Counted from the first letter of the stretch, positions 1-9,724 are shown. The stretch is DNA of 64,000 nt from Salirhabdus sp. Marseille-P4669 (GCF_900240405.1 NZ_OEQK01000001.1:62001-126000), one strand, 5' to 3'. Numbers and translations: made by a program. Notes: generated by a model not told the origin, from the letters alone.

Positions 1-55
1 GTAAAATAAGATAAAATAAGTATTGATAACAAATTTTCCACAAGGGAAGTGATGA

Positions 56-763
56 GTGTTGAGTCATAAAGTGTTAGTCGTTGATGATGAAAAGCCGATT
101 GCAGATATTTTACAATTTAACCTAGAAAGAGAAGGTTATGAGGTTGTTTGTGCATATGACGGTGAGCAGGCGGTGGAGCTTGCACATCAAGAGCGACCAG
201 ATTTAGTCTTATTAGACATAATGCTTCCCAAAAAAGATGGTATGGAAGTGTGCCGCGAAATTAGGGGCTCCTATAGCATGCCTATTATTATGTTAACTGC
301 AAAAGACTCTGAAATAGATAAAGTATTAGGCTTGGAACTTGGAGCGGATGATTACGTAACAAAGCCATTTAGTAATCGTGAGCTAATCGCAAGAGTGAAA
401 GCAAATTTACGAAGACATCAAAAAAATGATGAACAAGGAACTGGGGAATCACAGGATATCCATATTGGTAAATTGATTATTCATCCAGATGCATATACGG
501 TGACTCGTGATGGCGATGAGATTGAGTTAACCCATCGTGAGTTTGAACTACTTCATTATTTAGCAAGACATATTGGGCAAGTAATGACCCGTGAGCATTT
601 GCTTGAGACGGTGTGGGGCTATGATTATTACGGGGATGTTCGGACTGTTGACGTGACCGTGCGTAGACTACGTGAAAAGATTGAGGAAAATCCAAGTGAT
701 CCAAAATGGATTGTAACAAGAAGAGGCGTAGGTTATTATTTGCGTAATCCAGATCAGGAGTAG
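56..763 (+). CDS. walR: Essential response regulator WalR (YycF)
   Basis: WalR is the DNA-binding half of the WalRK two-component system, which adjusts autolysin and wall-metabolism genes to the state of the peptidoglycan. The 235-residue protein has an N-terminal receiver domain with the acidic pair D10-D11, the phosphoacceptor aspartate D54 in LLDIMLP and the lysine of VTKPFS. A C-terminal OmpR-type winged helix covers about residues 135-230 and contains the conserved [12 protein letters not shown] stretch. The start is GTG at 56; TTG at 59 is an equally possible start two residues shorter in effect. It is the first gene of the walRKHIJ operon and lies 6 bp before walK. Length and order match the Bacillus locus exactly, so the identification is secure. 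Confidence 0.97.
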   Translation: MLSHKVLVVDDEKPIADILQFNLEREGYEVVCAYDGEQAVELAHQERPDLVLLDIMLPKKDGMEVCREIRGSYSMPIIMLTAKDSEIDKVLGLELGADDYVTKPFSNRELIARVKANLRRHQKNDEQGTGESQDIHIGKLIIHPDAYTVTRDGDEIELTHREFELLHYLARHIGQVMTREHLLETVWGYDYYGDVRTVDVTVRRLREKIEENPSDPKWIVTRRGVGYYLRNPDQE

Positions 764-769
764 TGTTCC

Positions 770-2608
770 ATGAAGAAAAAGGTTAAGTTTCATCAATCCA
801 TTGGCATAAAAGTAATCATCATTTACATTCTGTTACTCCTTATTGCCGTCCAAGTAATTGGTGCTTATTTTGCCAACCGATTACAACATAATTTAGAGGA
901 GAACTTTAAAAGCTCCGTAATCGATAATCTAGAATTATTAGCACTGCAAATTCAAGAAGAAATCATGCAAGAAAATAGGACAGAAGAAGACCCTACTTTA
1001 CAACAAGAGATAGGGTCTATTTTGTCTAATTACGATTTAGATAATATCACCGAGGTACAAGTGTTTGATAAGTTTGGTAAAATCCTTGGTACTTCTAATC
1101 GATGGGATCAAGACATTGTCGGAAATATAACGAATAACAATAAGGTAAAAGAAGTCATTACGTTTGGAACAGATTATAAACCAGAGATTGTGTATAACCC
1201 AGAAACACGTAAAAGAACAGTCGTTAAATACATGCCTATCTTAAATGATGATGATGATCCTATTGGGGCGATTTATCTCCAAGCAAATATTGAAGGCGTG
1301 TATGATCAGTTGCAGGATATTAGCAAGATTTTCACCAGAGGTACACTAATTGCCATCACCGTTACAGCAATACTCGGTATCTTAGTTGCTCGAGCGATTA
1401 CCAAACCAATTTCAGCTATGAGAAGACAAGCACATGTCATGGCTGGTGGAGACTTCTCCAAAAGGGTTAATGTTTATGGAATGGATGAAATCGGTCAGCT
1501 TGCAGAATCCTTTAATCATCTTAATGATAAGCTTAGGCAATCTTATGCCACTACGGAGGGAGAGCGTCGTAAGCTAACCTCAGTATTAGCGAACATGAAT
1601 GATGGCGTTATTGCAACAGACCAAACGGGTGGGATTATTTTAATGAATGATCCTGCTAAAAAGCTACTCGGCGCCTCATTCGAGGAATTGAAGGGTAAGT
1701 CTTTATTAGATGTATTAGGTATTGATGAGCAAATAGAAGATATTGAGATCATTCATGAGGTTGGTTCCATGATCATCGATTTCAGTGAAGGTGATGAAAT
1801 ATTACTATTAAAGGCAACCTTCTCTAGTATTCAAGATGAAAACAATCGTATGAATGGGTTCATTACTGTGCTTAGTGATGTAACAGAAGAAGAGAAGATT
1901 GAACGAGAACGACGGGAGTTTGTTGCGAATGTTTCCCATGAACTGAGAACACCGTTAACGACGATGCGAAGCTACCTAGAATCTTTAACGGACGGAGATA
2001 CTTGGAAAGACCCTACTATTGCACCGAAATTTTTGCAGGTCACTCAGACGGAAACAGAGCGAATGATTCGATTAGTAAATGATTTATTGCAGCTCTCCAA
2101 AATGGATAATAAGGATTACTATTTAAATAAGGAAAAGGTGTCCTTTAATAAGTTTATCCATCATATTATTGATCGATTTGAGATGAGTAAGCCGGAACAC
2201 TTACATTTCGAACGAAAAATTACGGATAAACCAATTTGGGTCATCATTGACAAGGATAAAATGACGCAAGTGTTAGACAATGTTATTTCCAATGCCATTA
2301 AATATTCCCCTGAAGGTGGTAAAATTATATTTGAAACAAATCTAAAGGGTAATATGATGCAAATGCTAATTACCGATCAAGGGGTCGGAATTCCGGCTGA
2401 CCAACTAGATAAAATCTTTGAGCGCTTCTACCGTGTAGATAAGGCGAGAACGAGAAAATTAGGTGGAACTGGATTAGGCTTGGCAATTGCAAAAGAGATG
2501 GTGGAAGCACATAAAGGAAGTATATGGGCAGAAAGCGAAGAGGGTAAAGGAACAACCATTGGAATATCCTTACCATTTTTGCGTAAGAAACGAGGGGATG
2601 CTTCATGA
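770..2608 (+). CDS. walK: Sensor histidine kinase WalK (YycG)
   Basis: WalK is the membrane kinase that phosphorylates WalR. The 612-residue protein has a first membrane helix at about residues 12-32, an extracytoplasmic sensor domain, and a second helix near 187-207. These are followed by a HAMP domain, a PAS domain (about 265-370), a HisKA domain with the phosphorylated H390 in NVSHELRTPLTT, and an ATPase domain with N, G1 (DQGVGIP) and G2 (GGTGLGLAI) boxes. This architecture is that of Bacillus WalK. The stop overlaps the start of walH, which implies translational coupling. WalH and WalI downstream are its known membrane partners. Confidence 0.97.
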   Translation: MKKKVKFHQSIGIKVIIIYILLLLIAVQVIGAYFANRLQHNLEENFKSSVIDNLELLALQIQEEIMQENRTEEDPTLQQEIGSILSNYDLDNITEVQVFDKFGKILGTSNRWDQDIVGNITNNNKVKEVITFGTDYKPEIVYNPETRKRTVVKYMPILNDDDDPIGAIYLQANIEGVYDQLQDISKIFTRGTLIAITVTAILGILVARAITKPISAMRRQAHVMAGGDFSKRVNVYGMDEIGQLAESFNHLNDKLRQSYATTEGERRKLTSVLANMNDGVIATDQTGGIILMNDPAKKLLGASFEELKGKSLLDVLGIDEQIEDIEIIHEVGSMIIDFSEGDEILLLKATFSSIQDENNRMNGFITVLSDVTEEEKIERERREFVANVSHELRTPLTTMRSYLESLTDGDTWKDPTIAPKFLQVTQTETERMIRLVNDLLQLSKMDNKDYYLNKEKVSFNKFIHHIIDRFEMSKPEHLHFERKITDKPIWVIIDKDKMTQVLDNVISNAIKYSPEGGKIIFETNLKGNMMQMLITDQGVGIPADQLDKIFERFYRVDKARTRKLGGTGLGLAIAKEMVEAHKGSIWAESEEGKGTTIGISLPFLRKKRGDAS

Positions 2609-3954
2609 ATTTAGAAAGCATCAAAACGTTCATTTTAATCGTGTTAGTGTGCATTAGTTTAATATTTACAATGAGAATTTGGAATTTCTCACCAGGAACA
2701 TTTGAGGCGGAGGATGCCCCTTCGTCTCGGCAAACATCGATAGGTGGACAGAAGTTTACTGTGAAAGATGTGATTATGCCGAATCAAATGATTTTCCATA
2801 AGTATGACAACCACTACCAATTAGCAGTAAAGGATAGTGAGTTAATACTTTATAAGGAAATGCAGCAATGGGTCATTCAGCAGTTTGGTGCCATTAGTAT
2901 TCAGGAGGACCGTTTGCACTTTGATGAGCCCTTTTTAGAGTTAACCTTCCCAACAGAATTACCAATTGAGATTGTTTCCAAGCTGTTTCGGGTAAGTGAT
3001 AATGAGGATTTTGCTGGGCTAGAATTCCAGTTTGATCGTATGTATTTTGTTCCTAATGATGATGCGGAGCCTTTGGTGAAGGTAACATTTGCATCAAGTA
3101 AGCATAATCAAACCTTAAGTGGAAGCATCTACGTTCAGGAAACAAATCCATATCGAGATTTATTAACTTATATAGAAAATGATGAGGCTTTAGTAGAGCT
3201 TATGCCAGTAGAAATTAAAGATGGGAAAATAACGTACCTCCCATCCGAAGAATTAAAGATTGATAGTCAATACTTTGTATTAAATGATATAGCCGATATG
3301 CCGTTAATTAATATGTTATTCCAAGATCCTGCTGCTGTAACCTCAAGCTCAGGCTACTTTACGGATGGTGCCCGAAAATTAGAAATTCATAACTTATATA
3401 ATGGGAAAAAGTATATGGAGTATGTAAATCCTATTTCGAATAATTCGATGACCGTTAGTACCAATGAGCTTATTAATCAAAGCATTAACTATATAAACAA
3501 CCATGATGGCTGGACAGATAATTTTGCAATGTTGAATTTAGATAAATCGGATATGTCGATTGATTTTCAACTATTGGTCAATGGTTATCCAATATTAGAT
3601 GGATTAGGGAATCTCCATTTGACAATGAATAATAAAGATGCAATCGAATATAATCGTCCACTGATTAATTTAAATACTCCTCTTGACTTATATGAAGGGG
3701 AAACGGATGGATTAGCAAGTGGAAATGTTTTGATTACGTACATTAATTCGGATCATTCCACGATAAGCATGAATCAAATTGAAGATATTCGCGTCGGGTA
3801 TCGTGTAATTGATGTTGATGAAGAGGTAGAAAATAATGAAGGCTCCTTATTACAACCACGTGAGGGTCTCTTATTAGAGCCTAGCTGGTATGTAAAGGTA
3901 AATGGAGCATGGCGTGTGGTTAATATTGATACATCTGAACAAGGAGGCGTGTGA
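2605..3954 (+). CDS. walH: WalRK regulatory protein WalH (YycH)
   Basis: WalH is a membrane-anchored extracytoplasmic protein which, with WalI, contacts WalK and tunes its activity; in Bacillus subtilis it dampens it. The 449-residue protein begins with a single membrane helix at about residues 8-25 (IKTFILIVLVCISLIF), and the rest lies outside the membrane. The ATG overlaps the last codons of walK by 4 bp. Identification rests on position in the operon, length and the N-terminal anchor; the family has no catalytic motif to check. The gene is followed directly by walI. Confidence 0.93.
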   Translation: MNLESIKTFILIVLVCISLIFTMRIWNFSPGTFEAEDAPSSRQTSIGGQKFTVKDVIMPNQMIFHKYDNHYQLAVKDSELILYKEMQQWVIQQFGAISIQEDRLHFDEPFLELTFPTELPIEIVSKLFRVSDNEDFAGLEFQFDRMYFVPNDDAEPLVKVTFASSKHNQTLSGSIYVQETNPYRDLLTYIENDEALVELMPVEIKDGKITYLPSEELKIDSQYFVLNDIADMPLINMLFQDPAAVTSSSGYFTDGARKLEIHNLYNGKKYMEYVNPISNNSMTVSTNELINQSINYINNHDGWTDNFAMLNLDKSDMSIDFQLLVNGYPILDGLGNLHLTMNNKDAIEYNRPLINLNTPLDLYEGETDGLASGNVLITYINSDHSTISMNQIEDIRVGYRVIDVDEEVENNEGSLLQPREGLLLEPSWYVKVNGAWRVVNIDTSEQGGV

Positions 3955-3956
3955 AT

Positions 3957-4865
3957 ATGCAATGGGGACAAATTAAAACCATATTCATTATTTGTTTTCT
4001 TGTTTTAGATGTGTACTTAATCACACAGGCCGTGGTGAATGACAATGAAAATGAATCGATTGTTATTACAAGTCCAGAAACAACTTCAATAGAGGAGAAG
4101 CTGGTAGAGGAAAAAATCAATTTTGATAAGGTTCCAAAGGAGTCACCAAAAGCAACGTATATTTCTGCATTTTGGCATACCTTTACCGAAGAAGAAATCG
4201 GCCAACTAGAAGCGAAAGGACAAAAAGTAGCTTATAATGATGGAATGGTATATGCAGAGTTTGAGAAACCTGTACCCATTAAAGTAGAGAGTACTCCTGA
4301 GGACATTACGGAAATCATTGGGTCCAAAATCTTATTTGCCGATCAATATACCTTTCACCATTGGAATAAAGACGAGAATGTCATGATTTTTTTCCAGCAT
4401 TATAATAACCAACCGATCTTTTATAACAATGGTGGATTATTAATGGTCTTCTTAAATGAGAAAAATGAAGCAACAAGCTATTTTCAAGCAAAGCAGGAAG
4501 AAATCGAGCAACAGGCAGAAGAAAAAGAAGTTAGTAGACCACTGGAAATTGTTGAAGTTTTATTAAATGAGGATAAAATTAGTGAAGGGGATACGATTTC
4601 CTCGATGGAACTGGGATACCATACGTTTTGGCCAGTAGGTGGTGTTCAAGCGTTCGTCCCAACATGGAAAATAAGTGTCAACGAAGCGGAAAACGTCTTC
4701 TATGTGAATGCATTGGACGGTAGAACCATTAATATTAATGAAGTAGAGTTTCTTACAGATATAAGAGAAGAAGCAAATAACTTAAAGGCACTACTAGAAT
4801 TAAAAGAAGAAATGGAAGAGCAGGAAGAAACAGAGGAAGAAATCGAAGCAGAACAAGGGGAGTGA
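3957..4865 (+). CDS. walI: WalRK regulatory protein WalI (YycI)
   Basis: WalI is the second membrane-anchored partner of the WalK sensor kinase. I chose ATG at 3957 over the GTG at 3951 because an AAGGAGG site ends nine bases before the ATG and only three before the GTG. The resulting 302-residue protein begins MQWGQIKTIFII, like its Bacillus relatives, with one membrane helix at about residues 6-24. The body is a YycI-type domain, and the last 25 residues are very acidic (runs of E and Q). The walH stop overlaps the GTG, so the genes are tightly coupled. Position and N-terminus make the call firm. Confidence 0.93.
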   Translation: MQWGQIKTIFIICFLVLDVYLITQAVVNDNENESIVITSPETTSIEEKLVEEKINFDKVPKESPKATYISAFWHTFTEEEIGQLEAKGQKVAYNDGMVYAEFEKPVPIKVESTPEDITEIIGSKILFADQYTFHHWNKDENVMIFFQHYNNQPIFYNNGGLLMVFLNEKNEATSYFQAKQEEIEQQAEEKEVSRPLEIVEVLLNEDKISEGDTISSMELGYHTFWPVGGVQAFVPTWKISVNEAENVFYVNALDGRTININEVEFLTDIREEANNLKALLELKEEMEEQEETEEEIEAEQGE

Positions 4866-4871
4866 GGAGTC

Positions 4872-5669
4872 GTGTCATTACATTTTAGCGTTTTAGCATC
4901 AGGATCAACCGGCAATGCCTTTTATATCGGAACCGAGAATCAGAAACTCCTCGTAGATGCAGGGTTAAGTGGGAAGCAGATGGATCAATTATTTAAAGAT
5001 ATTCATGTTTCGCCAAGTGAGTTAAATGGAATACTAGTTACACATGAACATAGTGATCATATAAAAGGGTTAGGAATTCTAGCACGGAAATATAATTTAC
5101 CTATTTACGCGAATGAAAAGACTTGGAATGCGATGGAAGGCCATATAGGGAAGCTTACGACAGATCAAAAGTTTCTATTTGATATGGAAACTACGAAAAC
5201 GTTTGGAGATATAGAAGTAGAATCCTTTGGTGTGTCCCATGATGCAGCAGAACCAATGTTTTATGTGTTTCATCATGCTGGTAGAAAAGTAGCCTTAGTA
5301 ACCGATACGGGCTATGTTTCTGAACGGACGAAAAAAATTATAGAAAATGCCGATGCCTTCATATTTGAATCCAATCATGATGTAGGAATGCTGCGTATGG
5401 GACGTTATCCATGGAATGTAAAACGTCGTATATTAAGTGATCTTGGCCACGTATCCAATGAGGATGCTGCCATTGCACTGACGGATGTCATCGGAAATGA
5501 AACAAAGCGCATTTATTTAGCGCATTTAAGTAAAGATAACAATATGAAAGATTTAGCACGGATGTCTGTATCGCAAATTTTAGATGAGCGTGGTTTTCAT
5601 GTGGATCGAAATATTGAGCTTCATGATACCGACCCTGCCTCTCCTACGCCAATCTATAAAGTTGGATAA
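4872..5669 (+). CDS. walJ: Metallo-beta-lactamase-fold hydrolase WalJ (YycJ)
   Basis: WalJ is a cytoplasmic metallo-beta-lactamase-fold protein encoded in the walRK operon. In Bacillus it has been linked to coordinating cell division with replication and reported as a 5'-to-3' exonuclease. The 265-residue protein starts with GTG, six bases after the walI stop and behind a GAGGAG site. The metal-binding motif THEHSDH occupies residues 57-63, and a later VTDTG motif (near residue 140) and AHLSKDN close the active site. No signal peptide is present. It ends the conserved five-gene operon; htrA follows after about 115 bp. Confidence 0.95.
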   Translation: MSLHFSVLASGSTGNAFYIGTENQKLLVDAGLSGKQMDQLFKDIHVSPSELNGILVTHEHSDHIKGLGILARKYNLPIYANEKTWNAMEGHIGKLTTDQKFLFDMETTKTFGDIEVESFGVSHDAAEPMFYVFHHAGRKVALVTDTGYVSERTKKIIENADAFIFESNHDVGMLRMGRYPWNVKRRILSDLGHVSNEDAAIALTDVIGNETKRIYLAHLSKDNNMKDLARMSVSQILDERGFHVDRNIELHDTDPASPTPIYKVG

Positions 5670-5670
5670 C

Positions 5671-5748
5671 ATGTTTAAAATTAGAAAAAAAGAGGAAAAT
5701 AATTTCTATGAAGTAAATCCATTTCGTATGGTTGTTACGTATTTATAA
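5671..5748 (+). CDS. Possible 25-residue small ORF between walJ and htrA
   Basis: An ATG directly after the walJ stop opens 25 codons (MFKIRKKEENNFYEVNPF and so on) ending in TAA. The peptide has a basic-acidic N-terminal half and a hydrophobic end. The site upstream is weak as a ribosome binding site, although coupling to walJ translation is possible. I do not recognise it. It could be a real small protein or chance. Confidence 0.25.
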   Translation: MFKIRKKEENNFYEVNPFRMVVTYL

Positions 5749-5783
5749 AGACGAGAGACTATTTAAGAAAGGCCAGGTGAATC

Positions 5784-6995
5784 ATGATGGGTTACTATGA
5801 TGATCACGCACAAAGTCGAAATACCCAAAAAAAGAAACAGTGGTTCATACCGACATTGATTGGCTTTATTATAGGTGCAGTTTTAGTTGTATTAGCCTTA
5901 CCTGCTCTCATAGATGCTGATATTTTACCTTATGAAATTGAAAGTGCAAATACGGAGACGAACATAGGGAATCAGACGGAAAATGCTGGACCTACGCAAA
6001 CCGTAAATGTAGATATTCAGACACAAACGACGAATGTGGTTGCGGAGGTAACAGAAGCGGTTGTAGGGGTTGTAAATGTACAAGGGGATAGCTTTTGGAT
6101 TGACCAGGCTAGTGATGCTGGTACCGGATCCGGTGTTATTTATAAAAAGACCGATGACGATGCCTTTGTTGTAACGAATCACCATGTTATCCAAGGTGCT
6201 GATGAAATTGAAATTTCACTAGCTGATGGAGAAAGAGTACCAGCTAAACTATTAGGTAGTGATCCTTTTAACGATTTAGCAGTGCTACGGATTGATCCAG
6301 AGCATGTAGATAAAGTCATTGAGCTTGGGAACTCCGATAATTTGAATATTGGTGAGCCTGTGCTAGCCATTGGTAGTCCATTAGGGCTTCAGTTCTCTGG
6401 ATCGGTTACACAAGGTATTATTAGTGGGAAGGAACGTGTAGTTCCTCAAGATATAAATGGGGATGGCGTTGAGGATTGGAGTGCGGAGGTTATCCAAACC
6501 GATGCAGCTATCAATCCTGGTAACTCTGGTGGAGCACTCATTAATATGAAGGGGCAGTTAGTTGGCATTAATTCCATGAAAATTGCAGAATATGCTGTTG
6601 AGGGAATTGGTTTTTCCATTCCAATTAATACAGCAAAGCCTATATTAGACGACATTGAGCAAGATGGAAAAATTACGCGTCCATATATGGGGGTAACCCC
6701 AATATCGTTAACAGATATACCAAGCTACAACTGGCGCTACAGTCTAAGGTTACCTGAGGATGTTACACATGGTGTCATTGTGGATAACGTGGAGCGGATG
6801 TCACCGGCAGCTCAAGCTGGTTTAGAACCATTTGATGTGATTGTTGAATTAGATGGTGAGCCAATTCAGGATGTCATTGATTTACGTAAACATCTATATA
6901 TAGATAAGCAGCCAGGAGAGGAAATGGAAGTCACCTATTACCGAAATGGTGAGAAAAATACCGTAACCATAACATTATCGGCAACGGATCTATAG
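5784..6995 (+). CDS. htrA: HtrA/DegP-family serine protease
   Basis: This is a membrane-anchored serine protease for misfolded proteins outside the cytoplasmic membrane, equivalent to YyxA/HtrC of Bacillus subtilis. The 403-residue protein has a cytoplasmic basic stretch (KKKQW), a membrane helix at about residues 21-43, and a low-complexity N/Q/T linker. The trypsin-like domain carries H134 (TNHHVI), D164 (FNDLAVL) and S248 (GNSGGAL), and a C-terminal PDZ domain covers about 300-400. Two adjacent ATGs exist (5784, 5787). The position after walJ and before rlmH is the conserved one. A terminator follows immediately. Confidence 0.95.
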   Translation: MMGYYDDHAQSRNTQKKKQWFIPTLIGFIIGAVLVVLALPALIDADILPYEIESANTETNIGNQTENAGPTQTVNVDIQTQTTNVVAEVTEAVVGVVNVQGDSFWIDQASDAGTGSGVIYKKTDDDAFVVTNHHVIQGADEIEISLADGERVPAKLLGSDPFNDLAVLRIDPEHVDKVIELGNSDNLNIGEPVLAIGSPLGLQFSGSVTQGIISGKERVVPQDINGDGVEDWSAEVIQTDAAINPGNSGGALINMKGQLVGINSMKIAEYAVEGIGFSIPINTAKPILDDIEQDGKITRPYMGVTPISLTDIPSYNWRYSLRLPEDVTHGVIVDNVERMSPAAQAGLEPFDVIVELDGEPIQDVIDLRKHLYIDKQPGEEMEVTYYRNGEKNTVTITLSATDL

Positions 6996-6996
6996 G

Positions 6997-7027
6997 AAAA
7001 GCGGGGATAAAGATATCCTCGCTTTTT
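6997..7027 (+). terminator. Rho-independent terminator after htrA
   Basis: AAAAGCGGGGAT pairs with ATCCTCGCTTTT across a short loop, with one G-U pair, and the run of T follows. It ends the htrA transcript a few bases after the stop codon. Confidence 0.85.
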
Positions 7028-7058
7028 CCGTTATCTGAATAAAAAAGGAGACGAAAAG

Positions 7059-7238
7059 ATGAAATATTATGTATGTGATCGTCATGTAGACTATGCATTA
7101 GATAAGCTTGTAAATCAGTTTGAACTTCCTCCAACACTAGAGAAATTCACAGGAGAAGACGAGTTATCAACAAACTGTGAATATTGTGGGGAAAAGTCTA
7201 CATATATAGTGGCGAACATAAATTCGGACACTAAATAA
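7059..7238 (+). CDS. yyzF: CxxH/CxxC small protein (YyzF family)
   Basis: This is a 59-residue cytoplasmic protein of unknown function with two metal-ligand pairs. The first is C6-x-x-H9 (VCDRH) near the N-terminus and the second is the C-x-x-C of NCEYCGEK near residues 44-49, which together suggest a zinc-bound fold. A good AAAGGAG site lies nine bases before the ATG. The same small gene sits between htrA and rlmH in Bacillus subtilis, which supports both reality and name. Confidence 0.85.
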   Translation: MKYYVCDRHVDYALDKLVNQFELPPTLEKFTGEDELSTNCEYCGEKSTYIVANINSDTK

Positions 7239-7250
7239 AGTACAAACATA

Positions 7251-7350
7251 TGTGCATATGTGGATAACTTTGTGTATAAGTGGATTATTTCGTGTAAAAG
7301 TTGTGAATAAAGGCGATTTTCACATGGTGTGTGGATAGTTTTGTGAATAA
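7251..7350. promoter_or_regulatory. DnaA-box cluster upstream of rlmH
   Basis: Within 92 bp there are four exact matches to TTATNCACA, all on the minus strand: 7259-7267 (TGTGGATAA), 7271-7279 (TGTGTATAA), 7302-7310 and 7342-7350 (both TGTGAATAA). Two near-matches lie at 7251-7259 and 7330-7338. Bacillus subtilis has a DnaA-box cluster at yydA, the rlmH homologue, and it binds DnaA and helps restrain replication initiation. This looks like the same conserved site. It also overlaps the likely rlmH promoter. Confidence 0.75.
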
Positions 7351-7418
7351 AATTGGTTAACTACACAATGGATTATGGTAGCATAAGGATAGCTATTCTG
7401 TTTAAGGAGTTTTAATTT

Positions 7419-7898
7419 ATGAAAATCACAATTATTACAGTAGGAAAATTGAAGGAAAAGTATTTAAAGCAAGGCATTGCTGAATATATGAAACGATTAG
7501 GTCCTTATGCAAAAGTCGATATTGTAGAATTAGCCGATGAAAAAGCACCAGAAAACTTAAGCGCAGCTCAAGAGGAGGAAATAAAAGCTAAAGAAGGCGA
7601 GCGTATTTTGGACAAGCTATCCACAGATACCTTTGTTATCACACTAGAAATTAAAGGCAAACAGTTCACATCAGAGGAATTAGCGGCTAAATTAGATGAG
7701 CTTGCTACCTACGGAAAGAGTAAAATTGCATTTGTAATTGGTGGATCGTTAGGCTTGAGTGAAGCGGTGATGAAGCGGAGTAATATGGCATTATCTTTCT
7801 CGAAGATGACATTTCCACATCAGTTGATGCGACTTGTGTTGGTGGAGCAAGTTTATCGAGCGTTTCGGATTAATCGGGGGGAACCGTACATCTTTTAA
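7419..7898 (+). CDS. rlmH: Resident 23S rRNA (pseudouridine1915-N3)-methyltransferase RlmH, 3' end altered by integration
   Basis: RlmH is a SPOUT-fold enzyme that methylates pseudouridine 1915 in helix 69 of 23S rRNA using S-adenosylmethionine. The 159-residue product has the SAM-binding knot segment [10 protein letters not shown] and the conserved [13 protein letters not shown] block. It begins at an ATG behind AAGGAG. The family normally ends E-P-Y-H-K, but here the gene reads E-P-Y-I-F-stop because foreign DNA begins inside the last codons at 7881-7888. The two lost residues belong to the conserved tail that reaches the active site in known RlmH structures, so activity may be reduced or lost. 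A second complete rlmH lies at 11670. Confidence 0.93.
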   Translation: MKITIITVGKLKEKYLKQGIAEYMKRLGPYAKVDIVELADEKAPENLSAAQEEEIKAKEGERILDKLSTDTFVITLEIKGKQFTSEELAAKLDELATYGKSKIAFVIGGSLGLSEAVMKRSNMALSFSKMTFPHQLMRLVLVEQVYRAFRINRGEPYIF

Positions 7899-9557
7899 GG
7901 GTAAAATATTAAGCGAATCCATCATTTCGCTCAACATTTTACCATCCTCATTTTCTAACATCCATGATTCAACAGGTGCAAAAAAATCCATAGAAACTGT
8001 GTCTAATAAATCCAGGGTATGTTCTTCTAATCCCTCTATTGTAAAGTCAAAGTATAGATTGATTTTCTTTATATGTCGCCCAATCCCACGAGGTGCCTCT
8101 TTGCTAATCTGTATATTCTTTATGATTAAGCGGAGTAATGCCTTTTGTTGTTCAGGCTCTGCATCCTTTATCACCTTATCAAAGTTTGCTAAAAGGTTAT
8201 GCAATGCTTGAGCATCAATAGGTGTTGTATCACATTCTTCTAATTCAGTATTTAAAGCTTTAAGTTTGCTTTGGAGCTCTGCTTGTTCTTCGGTAAGCAC
8301 AGTTAATTTTGGCTTGAAAATAGCAACCAGTGAGGGATCATCCATTAATTTATTCGTAATGTTATTAATTCGAACTTCTACCTTATTCAGCTTAGATTGT
8401 AATATCTTAATCTCATCATTAATTGGGGTTCTTGCATCAATACGCTTCTCATTAACATTATCAACAATCCGTTTCAATACATATGGCTCAGACACGATGC
8501 GTTCCAATTCCTCAAATACTTGTTCTTCTGCTCGATCTGCACGAATGGAATGTGCACTACATGCTTTGCTACCTTTATTGTGGAATAGTCCACATACATA
8601 ATAACGGTATTTTTTACCCTTCGCTCCTTTTGATGATCCAGAAACCATCCCATATCCGCATTCAGGGCATCTAATAAGTCCATTTAATATGTATGGATTG
8701 TTAGATTGTGCAGGTTTTATTGAGCGTTTTTTTCGAGATTGCTGTACGCGATTCCATTGCTCCTGTTCGATAATGGCTTCATGTTTCCCGTCAACAAGGA
8801 TATAATCTTTGTTCTTTCCTTTACGATGTTTTTCAGCCCAGTTTTCGTACCTATTAAAACGAATTTTACCTATGTACAGGGGATTGTCTAGGATTTGATT
8901 AATGGTGTTAATGGAAAAGTCAAATCCTCGTTTTGTTTTATAGCCCATGGTATTAATACGACTTACAATGGCCTTATAACCTAAATCCTGCTCGGCATAA
9001 TCAAAGATTAAGCGGATGATATGAGCTTCTTCCTCATTTATCACTAAATGTTTATTGATACTGTCGTAACCTAGCACTCTTCCTCCATTGTAATAGCCTT
9101 CTTTGGCACGTTGAACCATCCCCATTTTAGCGCGGTCAATAATAGTGGAACGTTCCATTTCTGCAACTGAACTCAAAATAGTGAAAAACATCTTTCCGCC
9201 AGGGGTAGTAGTATCGATGTTTTCAGAATAACTGATTAGCTGAACATTATGGAAATCGAGCTTCTCTGCAATTTCTAATGCATCCTTTGTTTTTCGAGAT
9301 AGACGATCGAGCTTATATATAATAACGGCATGAAAGTTTTCCTCCCGAGCGTCTCTCAATAGACGTTTCATTTCAGGTCTACCTTCAATACTTTTACCAC
9401 TTTTTCCTTCATCGATATACTCTTCAATGATTTCAATGTTATTCTTGTTGGCGTATTCGTATAGAAGCTCTTTCTGAGCATTTATACTATATCCTTCTGT
9501 AGCTTGTTCTTCGGTACTAACACGTGCGTAAAGTACAGCTTTCATTTTGTTATCCAT
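7791..9557 (-). CDS. Large serine recombinase (integrase/excisionase of the element)
   Basis: This enzyme cuts and rejoins the att sites to integrate and excise the element. The 588-residue protein has an N-terminal resolvase domain with catalytic S14 (YARVST) and the YKLDRLSR motif. A recombinase domain follows at about 165-290, then a zinc ribbon (RCPECG and a later CGLF plus C) at about 295-335, and a coiled-coil region at about 375-450. A strong AAGGAGGAG site precedes the ATG, which overlaps the stop of the small gene upstream. The last 29 residues (after DVRF) are encoded by the antisense strand of host rlmH, downstream of the crossover. In the excised circle the frame would instead read TVTLDRVN and stop, giving about 567 residues. 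It is not obviously CcrA, CcrB or CcrC by eye. Confidence 0.93.
   Translation of the reverse strand: MDNKMKAVLYARVSTEEQATEGYSINAQKELLYEYANKNNIEIIEEYIDEGKSGKSIEGRPEMKRLLRDAREENFHAVIIYKLDRLSRKTKDALEIAEKLDFHNVQLISYSENIDTTTPGGKMFFTILSSVAEMERSTIIDRAKMGMVQRAKEGYYNGGRVLGYDSINKHLVINEEEAHIIRLIFDYAEQDLGYKAIVSRINTMGYKTKRGFDFSINTINQILDNPLYIGKIRFNRYENWAEKHRKGKNKDYILVDGKHEAIIEQEQWNRVQQSRKKRSIKPAQSNNPYILNGLIRCPECGYGMVSGSSKGAKGKKYRYYVCGLFHNKGSKACSAHSIRADRAEEQVFEELERIVSEPYVLKRIVDNVNEKRIDARTPINDEIKILQSKLNKVEVRINNITNKLMDDPSLVAIFKPKLTVLTEEQAELQSKLKALNTELEECDTTPIDAQALHNLLANFDKVIKDAEPEQQKALLRLIIKNIQISKEAPRGIGRHIKKINLYFDFTIEGLEEHTLDLLDTVSMDFFAPVESWMLENEDGKMLSEMMDSLNILPLKDVRFPPINPKRSINLLHQHKSHQLMWKCHLRER
7881..7888. 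other. attL core of the rlmH element
   Basis: GAACCGTA at the junction is preceded by rlmH sequence and followed by element sequence (CATCTTTTAA). The identical 8-mer is at 37478-37485. Serine recombinases exchange at a central dinucleotide; the GA at 7881-7882 is the centre of the symmetric arms seen at the other end and is the likely crossover point. Confidence 0.85.
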
Positions 9558-9724
9558 TATTTCTCCTCCTTAATTGTGGATGAATACGATGATTGGATCA
9601 AATCAGAAAGCAAATCAATAAAACGACTTTGGTTATTTTGCTTATCCTTTATCCACTGGGCAATGTTCTTCTCCTTTTCTTCTGTGGAATTTTCTTTTCT
9701 ATTCAAAGAATCACTCGCTTTCAT
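9557..9724 (-). CDS. 55-residue protein coupled to the recombinase
   Basis: The frame starts at an ATG that overlaps the last 14 bp of the regulator gene and stops with a TAA that shares its final A with the recombinase ATG. This double overlap implies translational coupling in one operon. The product (MKASDSLNRKENSTEEKEKN at its start) is hydrophilic and rich in K, E, S and Q, with a possible amphipathic helix near residues 33-46 (QSRFIDLLSDLIQS). I do not recognise a family. Its place beside the recombinase makes a partner or directionality role possible, but that is inference from position only. Confidence 0.6.
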   Translation of the reverse strand: MKASDSLNRKENSTEEKEKNIAQWIKDKQNNQSRFIDLLSDLIQSSYSSTIKEEK

